Assembly: GCA_001941225.1 (NCBI GenBank)
Contig: MSHM01000019.1
Location: 1-64,000 of the forward strand
DNA: 64,000 nucleotides
From: Oscillospiraceae bacterium Zagget12
GTDB taxonomy: Bacteria; Bacillota; Clostridia; UBA1381
Reading direction: 5' to 3'
Below, piece after piece: positions 32,748 to 41,186 of this stretch (positions are counted from its first letter, which is position 1; every line of letters begins with the position of its first letter). The position numbers and the translations under genes were made by a program. The notes below the pieces were generated by a model that saw only the letters and a program-made list of their open reading frames with translations, did no database searches and was not told where the DNA came from.

Positions 32748-32800
32748 ACTTTGTCAATTTTTATATAAAAAAGTTAAACAGAATAAATTTTCTATTTATA

Positions 32801-32913
32801 TCAATCTGATGCCGGAGGAAAGCAAAAACGCCGCCTTTTATAAGCGTTTCGGCTTTGAAGTAATGCCGGACGGCGTGGCGATGCAGCTTTGCAGCTTCGC
32901 CGATAAGAGATAA
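32801..32913 (+). pseudogene. C-terminal remnant of a GNAT acetyltransferase
   Basis: INLMPEESKNAAFYKRFGFEVMPDGVAMQL matches GNAT motif B, with no N-terminal domain upstream. Confidence 0.6.
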
Positions 32914-32919
32914 TGAATA

Positions 32920-32949
32920 TGGGAGCGGACACGCCGCTCCCAATTTTTT
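32920..32949 (+). terminator. Rho-independent terminator
   Basis: GGGAGCGG-N5-CCGCTCCC-AATTTTTTT. Confidence 0.85.
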
Positions 32950-33323
32950 TACGCTTTCCACAAGCCGTGGAGATTACAATAGGCGTAAACCGCCTCCGTT
33001 TCATCGCCGCCCGCAAGCGCAAAGCTTGCCGTCGGCTTATCGTCCGGCGTTAAATACTTAATCTGAAATCCCTGTTTTGTCTTAACGACAATCCACTCGA
33101 TATAATGCTCAGCAGTCATCGGGTGCTCCACAGACCCTACGTTTACATTAACCCTACCGTCCTCAACATTGTAAACGGGAACGTGCTTTTCAACAGCCGC
33201 GTCCGTGGTACCGGGTATAATCTCGGTCATTTTTTGACCGCAGCACATCACGGGAACGCCCGAATCCTTTACCTTTACGATGATGTTTCCGCAATGCTCA
33301 CATACATAAAATTTAAGCTCCAT
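32949..33323 (-). CDS. Desulfoferrodoxin / superoxide reductase
   Basis: FYVCEHCGNIIVKV, EHPMTAEHYIEWI, AYCNLHGLWKA. Confidence 0.93.
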   Translation of the reverse strand: MELKFYVCEHCGNIIVKVKDSGVPVMCCGQKMTEIIPGTTDAAVEKHVPVYNVEDGRVNVNVGSVEHPMTAEHYIEWIVVKTKQGFQIKYLTPDDKPTASFALAGGDETEAVYAYCNLHGLWKA

Positions 33324-33378
33324 TTTAATATCCTCCCTTAAAATGATTAGTTTGAAATTTTAATAAGTCCCGCGCTCC

Positions 33379-34170
33379 TTAGTCCGCGCAGTGACCGTGG
33401 CGACATTCGTGATTTTCACCGTGGTGGTGTCCGCCGCAGTCCCCGCCGTGGTGATGTCCCTCGTGATGAGAACACTGCACATCGGGATTATAATTAAGAC
33501 TGCCCGCAAGAAAAGCCTCGACCGCCGCGTCCGCGTCGCCCGACGCGCCGCCGTAGAGCGCTATTCCCGCGGTTTCAAGAGCCGTCCTCGCGCCGCCGCC
33601 TATGCCGCCGCATATAAGCGCGTCTGCCTTTAGCGCGCGCAAAACCTCAGCCAATGCGCCGTGACCCTGACCGTTTGTGCTTACAACCTCGGAGGATACA
33701 ATTTTGCCGTCCTCAACATCGTAAACCTTAAACTGCTCCGTATGTCCGAAGTGCTGAAAAATCTGTCCGTTTTCGTAAGTTACCGCAATTCTCATAATAT
33801 TATCTCCCTTCGATTTTTGAAAAATCCTGTTTATTTCCTCTATGTGACATTTAGCCGCGCCGCAAAAGCGGTTTTTGCCGCCGCACAGCCGATACTCGCC
33901 GCCCTCGATTTTGAGCGGGAGCCCGTCCACCAACACGTCCGCCAGCTTTTTGCGGGCTGATTCATATATTTTCTGCGCTGTTGTTCTCGCGACCTGCATC
34001 CGATGGCTACATTCCTCTTGAGAAAGTCCCTCCTTGTCTATCAGGCGTATCGTTTCGTACTCGTCCACCGTCATTATGACCGGCTCGCGCTCGCGTCCGA
34101 CATTCGTAGGAGCAAATTCCAATGTTTGAGGAAACCTGCAAATCATTCTGCATTTGGTCGGTCTTGACAT
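33379..34170 (-). CDS. DUF134 HTH domain fused to NifX/NifB-type dinitrogenase-cofactor domain with His-rich tail
   Basis: SRPTKCRMICRFPQTLEFAPTNV...LSQEECSHRMQVARTTAQKIYESARKKL, then MRIAVTYENGQIFQHFGHTEQFKVYDVEDGKI, HHEGHHHGGDCGGHHHGENHECRHGHC. Confidence 0.88.
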   Translation of the reverse strand: MSRPTKCRMICRFPQTLEFAPTNVGREREPVIMTVDEYETIRLIDKEGLSQEECSHRMQVARTTAQKIYESARKKLADVLVDGLPLKIEGGEYRLCGGKNRFCGAAKCHIEEINRIFQKSKGDNIMRIAVTYENGQIFQHFGHTEQFKVYDVEDGKIVSSEVVSTNGQGHGALAEVLRALKADALICGGIGGGARTALETAGIALYGGASGDADAAVEAFLAGSLNYNPDVQCSHHEGHHHGGDCGGHHHGENHECRHGHCAD

Positions 34171-35016
34171 TTAGGTCACCTCTCTTTTTTTCACGTTTTC
34201 AATAACCGCCGCTATGCCGTCAAGATATATAGTGTCTATCGCGTCCGCCGCGCCCCTGTCGCACAGGACGGCTATCTCGGAGGCTATCGGTATTCTCGCG
34301 ATGTTTTCAATGCCGTACCGCGCCGCCATCTCCTCAATATGACTGTTGCCGAAAATATAATGCTTATCGTGACAGCTCGGACATTCAAAGTACGACATAT
34401 TCTCCACAATACCAAGTATGGGAATATCAAGCATTTCCGCCATTTTAACGGCTTTTCCGACTATCATTCCTACAAGCTCCTGCGGAGATGTAACGACTAT
34501 AATTCCGTCCACGGGCAGCGACTGAAAAACAGTCAGCGGCACATCGCCGGTTCCCGGCGGCATATCCACGAACATATAGTCCACGTTGCCCCAACAGACC
34601 TCCGTCCAAAACTGCGTCACCGCGCCCGCGATTACCGGACCTCTCCATATAACGGGTTCTGTGTCGTCCTCAAGCAGCAGATTAAGCGACATAACACGAA
34701 TACCGTCGCTCGTTTCCGCGGGCACGATTCCGATTGCGTTGGTCATAGCCTTTTGCTTGATTCCGAACATTGCCGGAATTGACGGACCTGTAATGTCCGC
34801 GTCCAATACGGCTGTTTGGTATCCTTTCTTGCTCATCGCAGACGCGAGCAGCGACGTTACAAGTGATTTACCCACGCCGCCCTTACCGCTGACAACCCCT
34901 ATAACCCTTTTGACATTCGATACCTCATTCGTGTACTCCAGCATACTCTGCGGCGCGGTGCGCTCACCGCAATCACTGCCGCACTCCGAACAGTTGTGAG
35001 AACATTCTTCACTCAT
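34171..35016 (-). CDS. mrp: Mrp/NBP35-type P-loop ATPase
   Basis: GVVSGKGGVGKSLVTSLLASAMSKKG, VDMPPGTGDVPLTVFQSLP. Confidence 0.92.
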   Translation of the reverse strand: MSEECSHNCSECGSDCGERTAPQSMLEYTNEVSNVKRVIGVVSGKGGVGKSLVTSLLASAMSKKGYQTAVLDADITGPSIPAMFGIKQKAMTNAIGIVPAETSDGIRVMSLNLLLEDDTEPVIWRGPVIAGAVTQFWTEVCWGNVDYMFVDMPPGTGDVPLTVFQSLPVDGIIVVTSPQELVGMIVGKAVKMAEMLDIPILGIVENMSYFECPSCHDKHYIFGNSHIEEMAARYGIENIARIPIASEIAVLCDRGAADAIDTIYLDGIAAVIENVKKREVT

Positions 35017-35051
35017 TAAAATTACCTCCTTGTAGTTTGTCTGTTAATTTT

Positions 35052-35104
35052 ATTGTAGCACAATTAATGGCATATGTCAATAATAATTATTGACATATGC
35101 CATT
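35052..35104 (-). promoter_or_regulatory. Promoter overlapped by an 18-bp-arm palindromic operator
   Basis: AATGGCATATGTCAATAA-TAA-TTATTGACATATGCCATT (35066-35104); one arm contains -35 TTGACA, spaced 17 nt from -10 TACAAT. Confidence 0.8.
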
Positions 35105-35119
35105 TTAAATTTACCAAAA

Positions 35120-36526
35120 TCATTCATTTTTTAACCCACTGCGCTTTTCAGCCTTTGTCAAAAGAATCAAAACATACAAACCAATCGGGAATACAGCTGC
35201 AAACAAAATTCCCATTTGGAGATTATCGCCGAATACCGAGGCAATCAACCCCGCGAATGTCGGGCCTACGGAGCAGCCGATGTCGCCGCCGAGCGCCAAC
35301 AACGCAAACATAAGCGTTCCGCCGAGCGGCAAAGCCGCAGATGCCTTGCTGAAACTTCCCGGCCACATAATACCGACGGAAAATCCGCAAACAGCGCACC
35401 CTGCCAAATTCACAACGGGATTCGGAATAACCGCAATAAGCAAATATGCAATCACGCAAAGAATACAGCTAACGGACATATACTTATCCAAATTTAATTT
35501 ACTGCCGAATTTACCGTAAATGACACGCGAAGTCCCCATAAGAGCGGCAAATGCCATAGGTCCTGCAAGATCTCCGATTGTCTTTGATACTCCCAAGCCT
35601 TTTTCGGCAAGTGTTGACGCCCATTGACTGACTGTAAGTTCAGCTGCTCCGGCGCAAACCATCATAAGCAGGAGCAGCCAAAATACTCTTTTTGATAAAA
35701 GCTCACGAAAGGATAAGCCGCGCCTTCCGTCCTCAATCAATGAGGCAATCGGCACGCGCGTAAAGAAAACCATATTTCCCAACGCGACTGCAATCCACAA
35801 AACCGTAAGTATTCGCCAATGCTCAATTCCGAAAACCGCAAAAAACGCGGTTGAAATCAGCACAACACCCATTTGTCCCCAACAGTAAAAGGAATGTAAA
35901 AGACTCATTGCCGATTCCTTATGCTCCGTAGGACAAGCCTCAACCACCGGACTTACAACCACCTCAAGCAGTCCTCCGCCGATGGCATAAACGATAACGG
36001 CAAGCATAATTCCGATATACGGGTCGGGCAGTATATTCGGCAATACCGCGAGCATTATGAATCCGACTGCGACACAAAAATGCGCGCCGCACATCGAAAG
36101 CCGATACCCAATCCTATCCGCAAAAAACGCGGATAATAAATCCACCGATAACTGAATCCCGAAGTTCAGCATAACCAATAGTGTTATTCGCACAAGCGTA
36201 ATGCCGTATGTGCTTTGAAACGTCAGGAACAGCAGCGGTACAAAATTATTCACAATAGCTTGCACAATATAGCCTATAAAGCACGCGGTAATTGTATGAT
36301 TATATGTCAGTCTTGTGTTCATTTTTTTTGTTTCTGCCTCCAACACCGCTTTTGGATTTCTCTCAAAATAATCGGTTCTCCGGCCTATACCGAAAACGCG
36401 CGCCTCCACACATCTCTCCTGAAAGCCGCGTATTTCCGCGCCGGAGGTTGTTTTTGAGTCAAACGGCTTTAAATTTATAATCCAACAATTTATTCCGTGC
36501 ATATTATAGAATTTAACATTGTTCAT
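35120..36526 (-). CDS. MFS transporter; first 68 codons encode an apparently unrelated peptide joined across an A8 tract (MFS proper starts at 36322)
   Basis: 12-TM MFS sequence begins MNTRLTYNHTITACFIGYIVQ; upstream peptide has its own AAGGAG RBS. Confidence 0.8.
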   Translation of the reverse strand: MNNVKFYNMHGINCWIINLKPFDSKTTSGAEIRGFQERCVEARVFGIGRRTDYFERNPKAVLEAETKKMNTRLTYNHTITACFIGYIVQAIVNNFVPLLFLTFQSTYGITLVRITLLVMLNFGIQLSVDLLSAFFADRIGYRLSMCGAHFCVAVGFIMLAVLPNILPDPYIGIMLAVIVYAIGGGLLEVVVSPVVEACPTEHKESAMSLLHSFYCWGQMGVVLISTAFFAVFGIEHWRILTVLWIAVALGNMVFFTRVPIASLIEDGRRGLSFRELLSKRVFWLLLLMMVCAGAAELTVSQWASTLAEKGLGVSKTIGDLAGPMAFAALMGTSRVIYGKFGSKLNLDKYMSVSCILCVIAYLLIAVIPNPVVNLAGCAVCGFSVGIMWPGSFSKASAALPLGGTLMFALLALGGDIGCSVGPTFAGLIASVFGDNLQMGILFAAVFPIGLYVLILLTKAEKRSGLKNE

Positions 36527-36717
36527 TACCTTTTAACTCCTTATCCGTTTTGTCCGCTCGAACACATCGCCGATATGCAATCCGCACTGTCATTTTCTAA
36601 ATCATTCATACTTGTTTTTGCAAATAAAAACCTTTGTATTGATTTAATTGTAGCATTGCATTTAAATTTTGTCAATCATCATTGGTGCATTCTCCGAGAG
36701 TTGAACTAAATAAACAA

Positions 36718-36748
36718 AATGGTTACTCGATATGCTCGAATAACCATT
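36718..36748. terminator. Hairpin, probable terminator at island left edge
   Basis: AATGGTTAcTCGA-TATGC-TCGAaTAACCATT. Confidence 0.5.
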
Positions 36749-36869
36749 CCTTGTCGCTTTGTTTTATTTTCCTATAATACTCCGACATAACCCGCCGCCG
36801 CGCTCCGTGACGCGTTAAAATTTTGCTGTCAAATTGCTGTCAAGCGTCGGTGAAAATTTTTGGTGTATA

Positions 36870-36912
36870 CAATATATAGTGGTATTAGCTTAATTATACA
36901 TACTATATATTG
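36870..36912. repeat. 11-bp perfect inverted repeat
   Basis: CAATATATAGT-N21-ACTATATATTG, downstream of the recombinase fragment. Confidence 0.75.
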
Positions 36913-36990
36913 CGTCTTATTTTCCGACTGATTTCATCGTCTGGAAATCTTTGCAAATAATTTATATCTCTACGTAAGTCTTTAAAAACG

Positions 36991-37020
36991 GTCGTAAATC
37001 AGTCGTAAGTTGGTCGTAAG
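36991..37020 (+). repeat. Three GTCGTAA heptamers at 11-bp period (left island edge)
   Basis: GTCGTAA at 36991, 37002 and 37013. Confidence 0.85.
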
Positions 37021-37077
37021 CTGTCTTGTACCTCTGATTTTTAAAATATTCCTCAAACCCACACATTTCCGACTTTT

Positions 37078-37617
37078 TCAATTCCTCGGTTGCGTCCGCT
37101 CACCTGCTTTTGATTTCGGCGTATTTACCGCGAATGAACATCCGTTGCCGTCGCCCTTGTTATAGCAAACGAGAGTGTGATTAACGCTTATCAGATTTTC
37201 GTCAAAATCAATATCGCACCAGCGCAAACCGACTGTCTCACCCACACGCATACCCGTTCCAAGCATTACCGCAAAAACTGGATACCAATGGTTGTACTGT
37301 TCACTGTTTTTCAAAAAGTTGATGAACAATTCTTGTTCCGGCACGGTCAACGCTTTGCGTTTTTCCACCTCAAAATTATGCGACTGCTTTAATTCTTTAA
37401 GCATATTATCGGTCGGGTTGGTTCTGATGAAGTTATCATCGACAGCGAGCCCGAACACTTGGTGCAGTACATTGTGAATACTGTCCATCGTCGAAACCTT
37501 TAACATTCTTTCATCAACCATCGTGTTGTAGAATTTCTTGATATCCGACTTTTTCACCGCCGATAATCTGCTCCTGCCGAAGCTTTGAAATCCGTTGTCC
37601 TTTGCATACTTGCTCAA
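37078..37617 (-). pseudogene. Tyrosine recombinase (phage-type integrase) fragment
   Basis: LSAVKKSDIKKFYNTMVDE, GTGMRVGETVGLRWCDIDFDENLISVNHTLVCYNKGDG; lacks C-terminal HxLRHTxxT and catalytic Tyr regions. Confidence 0.85.
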
Positions 37618-37735
37618 AATCGCTTTTTGAGACGCAATTTGTCAAAGGGATATTTTACGAAAAATTGTAAACTCTTAATAAACGGGATAGAGCCTATATC
37701 CGATTATACGGAAATAGGCTCTTAGTTTTTGTAAA

Positions 37736-38191
37736 TCACCTTAACTTTTGAAACAGTCTTGCACTCCAAAATGTCATATCAAGCTCGTCAATATAGAAAT
37801 GCAGAATGGACTTATAGTTCTTTGTTGCTGTCGTTAGGGTAACATAGTCCACGGTGTCTCCGTAGCTCTCAACTGCGGCATTGTATAAAGTCTTGCCGAT
37901 TCCACGGCTTCGATGCTCCGGCAGAATATACAGCACCTCGATCTCCAAGCACATACTGCCGTTTGGTACGGTGCAGATTTCTTTTTCCTGCGTGTAGGTA
38001 TGACAAAGCAAATAACCAACGGTTAAGCCGTCTATATCTGCGACAAAAATATCCTGCTTTTCAAAATCTTCTGCCATATTTGCCCGATAGTCGTAACAGC
38101 TATTTTCCTGTTCCCACAGGGCAGACATAGCGGTCAGCTTTTCTTCAAGCTCTGGCTATAGAGTTGCTTTATGTATCTTTATTTCATCCAT
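37736..38191 (-). pseudogene. GNAT acetyltransferase with in-frame TAG at codon 12
   Basis: MDEIKIHKATL*PELEEKLTAMSALWEQ...LYILPEHRSRGIGKTLYNAAV; TAG at 38156-38158. Confidence 0.8.
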
Positions 38192-38760
38192 GATTGTTTT
38201 TCCGCCTTTAAGGTTAGCCCGTCATACTTTTCTCCGTTCATTTCACGGATACCTACATTACGGTTGCACTCGACAAAGTCGAGCTTTTGGGCACAGCGTA
38301 GCATACGAACATTGCCCGACCAAGTTTGTGTATAAAGCTCATCTACGCCATTTTCAAAATAGTAATTCATAAAAGCACGGAGGGCGTTTGTACCAATACC
38401 ATTACCCCAAACATCGCTTTCGCAAATGTCAATACCGATAGCTCGATAAAATATCTGTCCTTCTTCGGTTTTCCCGATCCACTCATAGTTCTCGTCAATG
38501 AGATAGGAGCTTACCCACCCGATATGTCTGCCGTTCCATTCGATCTCAAACTTCCTCCGACGAGCATCATCGGGAATATCTTTGACGGTTTCATAGTATT
38601 CACGCCAAGAATTACGCTCTGTTTCCTCGTCCGACTTGATAGGCTCCCACGGAGCATCGGCATCAGACCACTTTGTTTCAGTGGTAAACCAACGCACATA
38701 GTTCTCAATGTCGGACTCAATCATATCGCGGAGAACGATATTTTTATGTTCTATTCTCAT
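38179..38760 (-). CDS. GNAT-family N-acetyltransferase
   Basis: IVLRDMIESDIENYVRWF, GIDICESDVWGNGIGTNALRAFMNYYFENGVDELYTQTWSGN. Confidence 0.85.
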   Translation of the reverse strand: MRIEHKNIVLRDMIESDIENYVRWFTTETKWSDADAPWEPIKSDEETERNSWREYYETVKDIPDDARRRKFEIEWNGRHIGWVSSYLIDENYEWIGKTEEGQIFYRAIGIDICESDVWGNGIGTNALRAFMNYYFENGVDELYTQTWSGNVRMLRCAQKLDFVECNRNVGIREMNGEKYDGLTLKAEKQSWMK

Positions 38761-38764
38761 AACC

Positions 38765-39040
38765 TCATCCTTTCATAAATGCACAGCAACCAAACTCTGA
38801 CATTTCGCAGAAACCAAGAGATTTATAAAATGCTATTGTCTTGGGCGTGTTATCTGTTGCAAGTTGAATTTGGCGAACACCACCAAATTCATTCAAAACT
38901 TTTTTATAAGCATAGTACCAATACCTTGCCTTTGATACTCTGGATAAATAAGCAAGTCTTGTATTAAAACAACGGTTTCTCCATCACCCACGGTACGAAT
39001 TAGCCCGACAAGTTTGGCGGTTATCATAAGCACCAAAAAC
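38765..39040 (-). pseudogene. Frame-broken GNAT acetyltransferase fragment
   Basis: KLVGLIRTVGDGETVVLIQDLLIYPEYQRQGIGTMLIKK / VLNEFGGVRQIQLATDNTPKTIAFYKSLGFCEMSEFGCCAFMKG in two frames, joined if A6 were A7. Confidence 0.75.
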
Positions 39041-39054
39041 TAAAAGAGATTTTA

Positions 39055-39318
39055 TTAAACTCCTAAAATTTTTTTATGGTGTCCCACATCAAGTAACAGA
39101 ATAATAACTCCGTTTTCGTATTTCCACAATATGCGTATGTCCATATTGACACTCATTTCAAACACGTTATCCAAGCCCTGTACTTTCTTTGTCCTGAGCG
39201 ACGGATAAAAAGGATTTTGAACCAAGAGTTTTAATTTCTCGGCAACTGCCTTTTGGTTCGCGGCAGATAATTTTTTTAAATCCTTTTCAAAGGTTTTGGT
39301 ATATTTTAATTTATACAT
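39055..39318 (-). CDS. RelE/YafQ-type mRNA interferase toxin
   Basis: LKYTKTFEKDLKKLSAANQKAV...VFEMSVNMDIRILWKYENGVIILLLDVGHHKKIL. Confidence 0.85.
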   Translation of the reverse strand: MYKLKYTKTFEKDLKKLSAANQKAVAEKLKLLVQNPFYPSLRTKKVQGLDNVFEMSVNMDIRILWKYENGVIILLLDVGHHKKILGV

Positions 39319-39577
39319 TGCCGATGTCTATACCCATATCGGAAAATAAATCCTCCACGCTGTCAAACGCCTTTTGATTTAGCGTGTCGGTTTCCGACTC
39401 CTTTATCAGTCTTGCGATTTTTTCTATTTTATTTTTGGGATACACCACAACGGGGCATAGGAAAATACCGCCGTCTTTTTCCATAATTTCAAACTTGTCA
39501 CCCTCTGATATTCCGAGCTTTTTGATTATTTCCGCCGGAATGGTAATTTGAGAGCGTCCTCTGATTTCAGCCAACAT
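39311..39577 (-). CDS. AbrB/MazE-type antitoxin
   Basis: MLAEIRGRSQITIPAEIIKKLGISEGDKFEIMEKDG; overlaps the toxin gene by 8 bp. Confidence 0.85.
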   Translation of the reverse strand: MLAEIRGRSQITIPAEIIKKLGISEGDKFEIMEKDGGIFLCPVVVYPKNKIEKIARLIKESETDTLNQKAFDSVEDLFSDMGIDIGNV

Positions 39578-39680
39578 AAAATCAACTCCATTTCTGATTT
39601 TCTGAAATTCTGATATATTTATATTATATACCGTATTCATTAAAAAATCAAGCGAAATTGATAAAATATTTTATTCCTCG

Positions 39681-40127
39681 TCATCGCTGTCGTCGGAGTA
39701 CAAAGCGTCCGCCTGTTCCAATTTCTTTTTCGGAATAACAATCTTGAAGTAATATCCGCCGTTGCCATATCTCGTCCACCCTTGCTTTTAAAGTATCAAT
39801 GTCCTGTTGGTCAATCCCGTATATATTGGCGTTCCTCGTTATTTGATTGATGTTTTTTCCGACAGTGTTCATTTCTTTAATTACCGCCTTTAAGTCGGAG
39901 GTATTAACATTCACGATATATCCGTCTATTGCCATTTTACGGAGATACGCGCCCCTGTTCGTGACGTTAGCCGAACGTACACGGTTGTTTTAAATCGGAG
40001 CAATGCTCTGTCAAGCTCGCTTGAAACAGAGCTTGCGAACGATTGCAACCTGCAAAGAGGTTATCAGTTTCAATTCCTAATCGTCAACATAGAATTTCAC
40101 TTGAATGCTGCGCTTGCGTTCTTTCAA
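39681..40127 (-). pseudogene. MobC-like plasmid/IME mobilization protein remnant
   Basis: KERKRSIQVKFYVDD*ELKLI ... NRGAYLRKMAIDGYIVNVNTSDLKAVIKEMNTVGKNINQITRN; in-frame TAG at 40077-40079 and frame breaks. Confidence 0.7.
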
Positions 40128-40428
40128 AATCCCGCCTCCTTTTTGGTGAATGGGAAACTTTTTATCAAAATCCCGACAGTGGATTTTGTGCATTTTTGTA
40201 CTTTGAGTACCAAAATGTTATGCTTGCTAAAAAGTTTCCTATCTATTATTAGCACTATCAATACATTGTTTTTCTTCATTTAACCTGTATCGAAAGAAAA
40301 TACGTATTTATACTGCATATACATTATAACACGAATTATAAATACGTCAATACTTTTTGAAAAATTTTTAAATATGCACTTGAAATTCGCGAAATAATAT
40401 GCTATACTATGTTTGAGGTGAAATTAAA

Positions 40429-41004
40429 ATGAACAATCAAGAACTTACAATAGGTCAGCGTGTCAGAAAGGCGAGGAAAGAAAAAGGGTACAGTCAAACG
40501 GAATTAGCGAATGTACTCGGCAAATCGCTGCGCACAATTCAGAAATACGAAAACGGCGAGATTGAAATTTCTATCAGTATGATAAACGCACTGGCAAACG
40601 CATTGGACACAACCTCCACATATTTGCTCGGCTACAAAATTGAAGCACCAAAACCGCAGATAACCACGTTTGCCGATGTCGCGGCGACACTGTTCGAGCT
40701 TGAAAAGGTGGCAGGACTGAAATTTGATATTGACGTAAAGCGTCCACCGAGGGATGATAATTGGGAGTGTGCGATAAAATTTGACGGCAAGGCACACACG
40801 GAACTCAATGCCGATATGTGTTTGTTTTTGGAGGATTGGGCAGCCGCAAGAGAGGATTGCTCCTCGGCGCAATACAAGGAATGGAAAGATAAGACGCTTG
40901 CGTATTATGCGAAAACAGCGGCGCAATCTACAACAGAAACGAATGATAACACTATCACGCAGAAAATTATGCCGCCGATTGAGTTGCGGGAGCTAAATCA
41001 ATAA
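40429..41004 (+). CDS. XRE-family HTH regulator
   Basis: IGQRVRKARKEKGYSQTELANVLGKSLRTIQKYENGEIEISISMINALANAL. Confidence 0.88.
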   Translation: MNNQELTIGQRVRKARKEKGYSQTELANVLGKSLRTIQKYENGEIEISISMINALANALDTTSTYLLGYKIEAPKPQITTFADVAATLFELEKVAGLKFDIDVKRPPRDDNWECAIKFDGKAHTELNADMCLFLEDWAAAREDCSSAQYKEWKDKTLAYYAKTAAQSTTETNDNTITQKIMPPIELRELNQ

Positions 41005-41186
41005 TTTTTTTCGCAGTTCTATATAGATTGGGATTTTATATATACTTTGTGAAAAATCCAACTCCGTCGCACTTCTTTTATACTATTCCGCGCATTCCGC
41101 GCAAAATTAAAAGCAAGAAAAAAGCAATACTCGTCCGCGCGGATTTATGGTATAATGTACCCATATCACAAAAAAGGAGGGTGCTT

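Noticed and set aside
32224-32913. 229-aa plus-strand ORF as a full gene
   Set aside because: Most of it is antisense to the 31978-32637 gene and its promoter; only the last ~35 codons carry GNAT similarity.
37680-37730. Hairpin GAGCCTAT...ATAGGCTC as a mobile-element end
   Set aside because: Most simply a transcription terminator near the GNAT gene 3' end; no flanking duplication seen.
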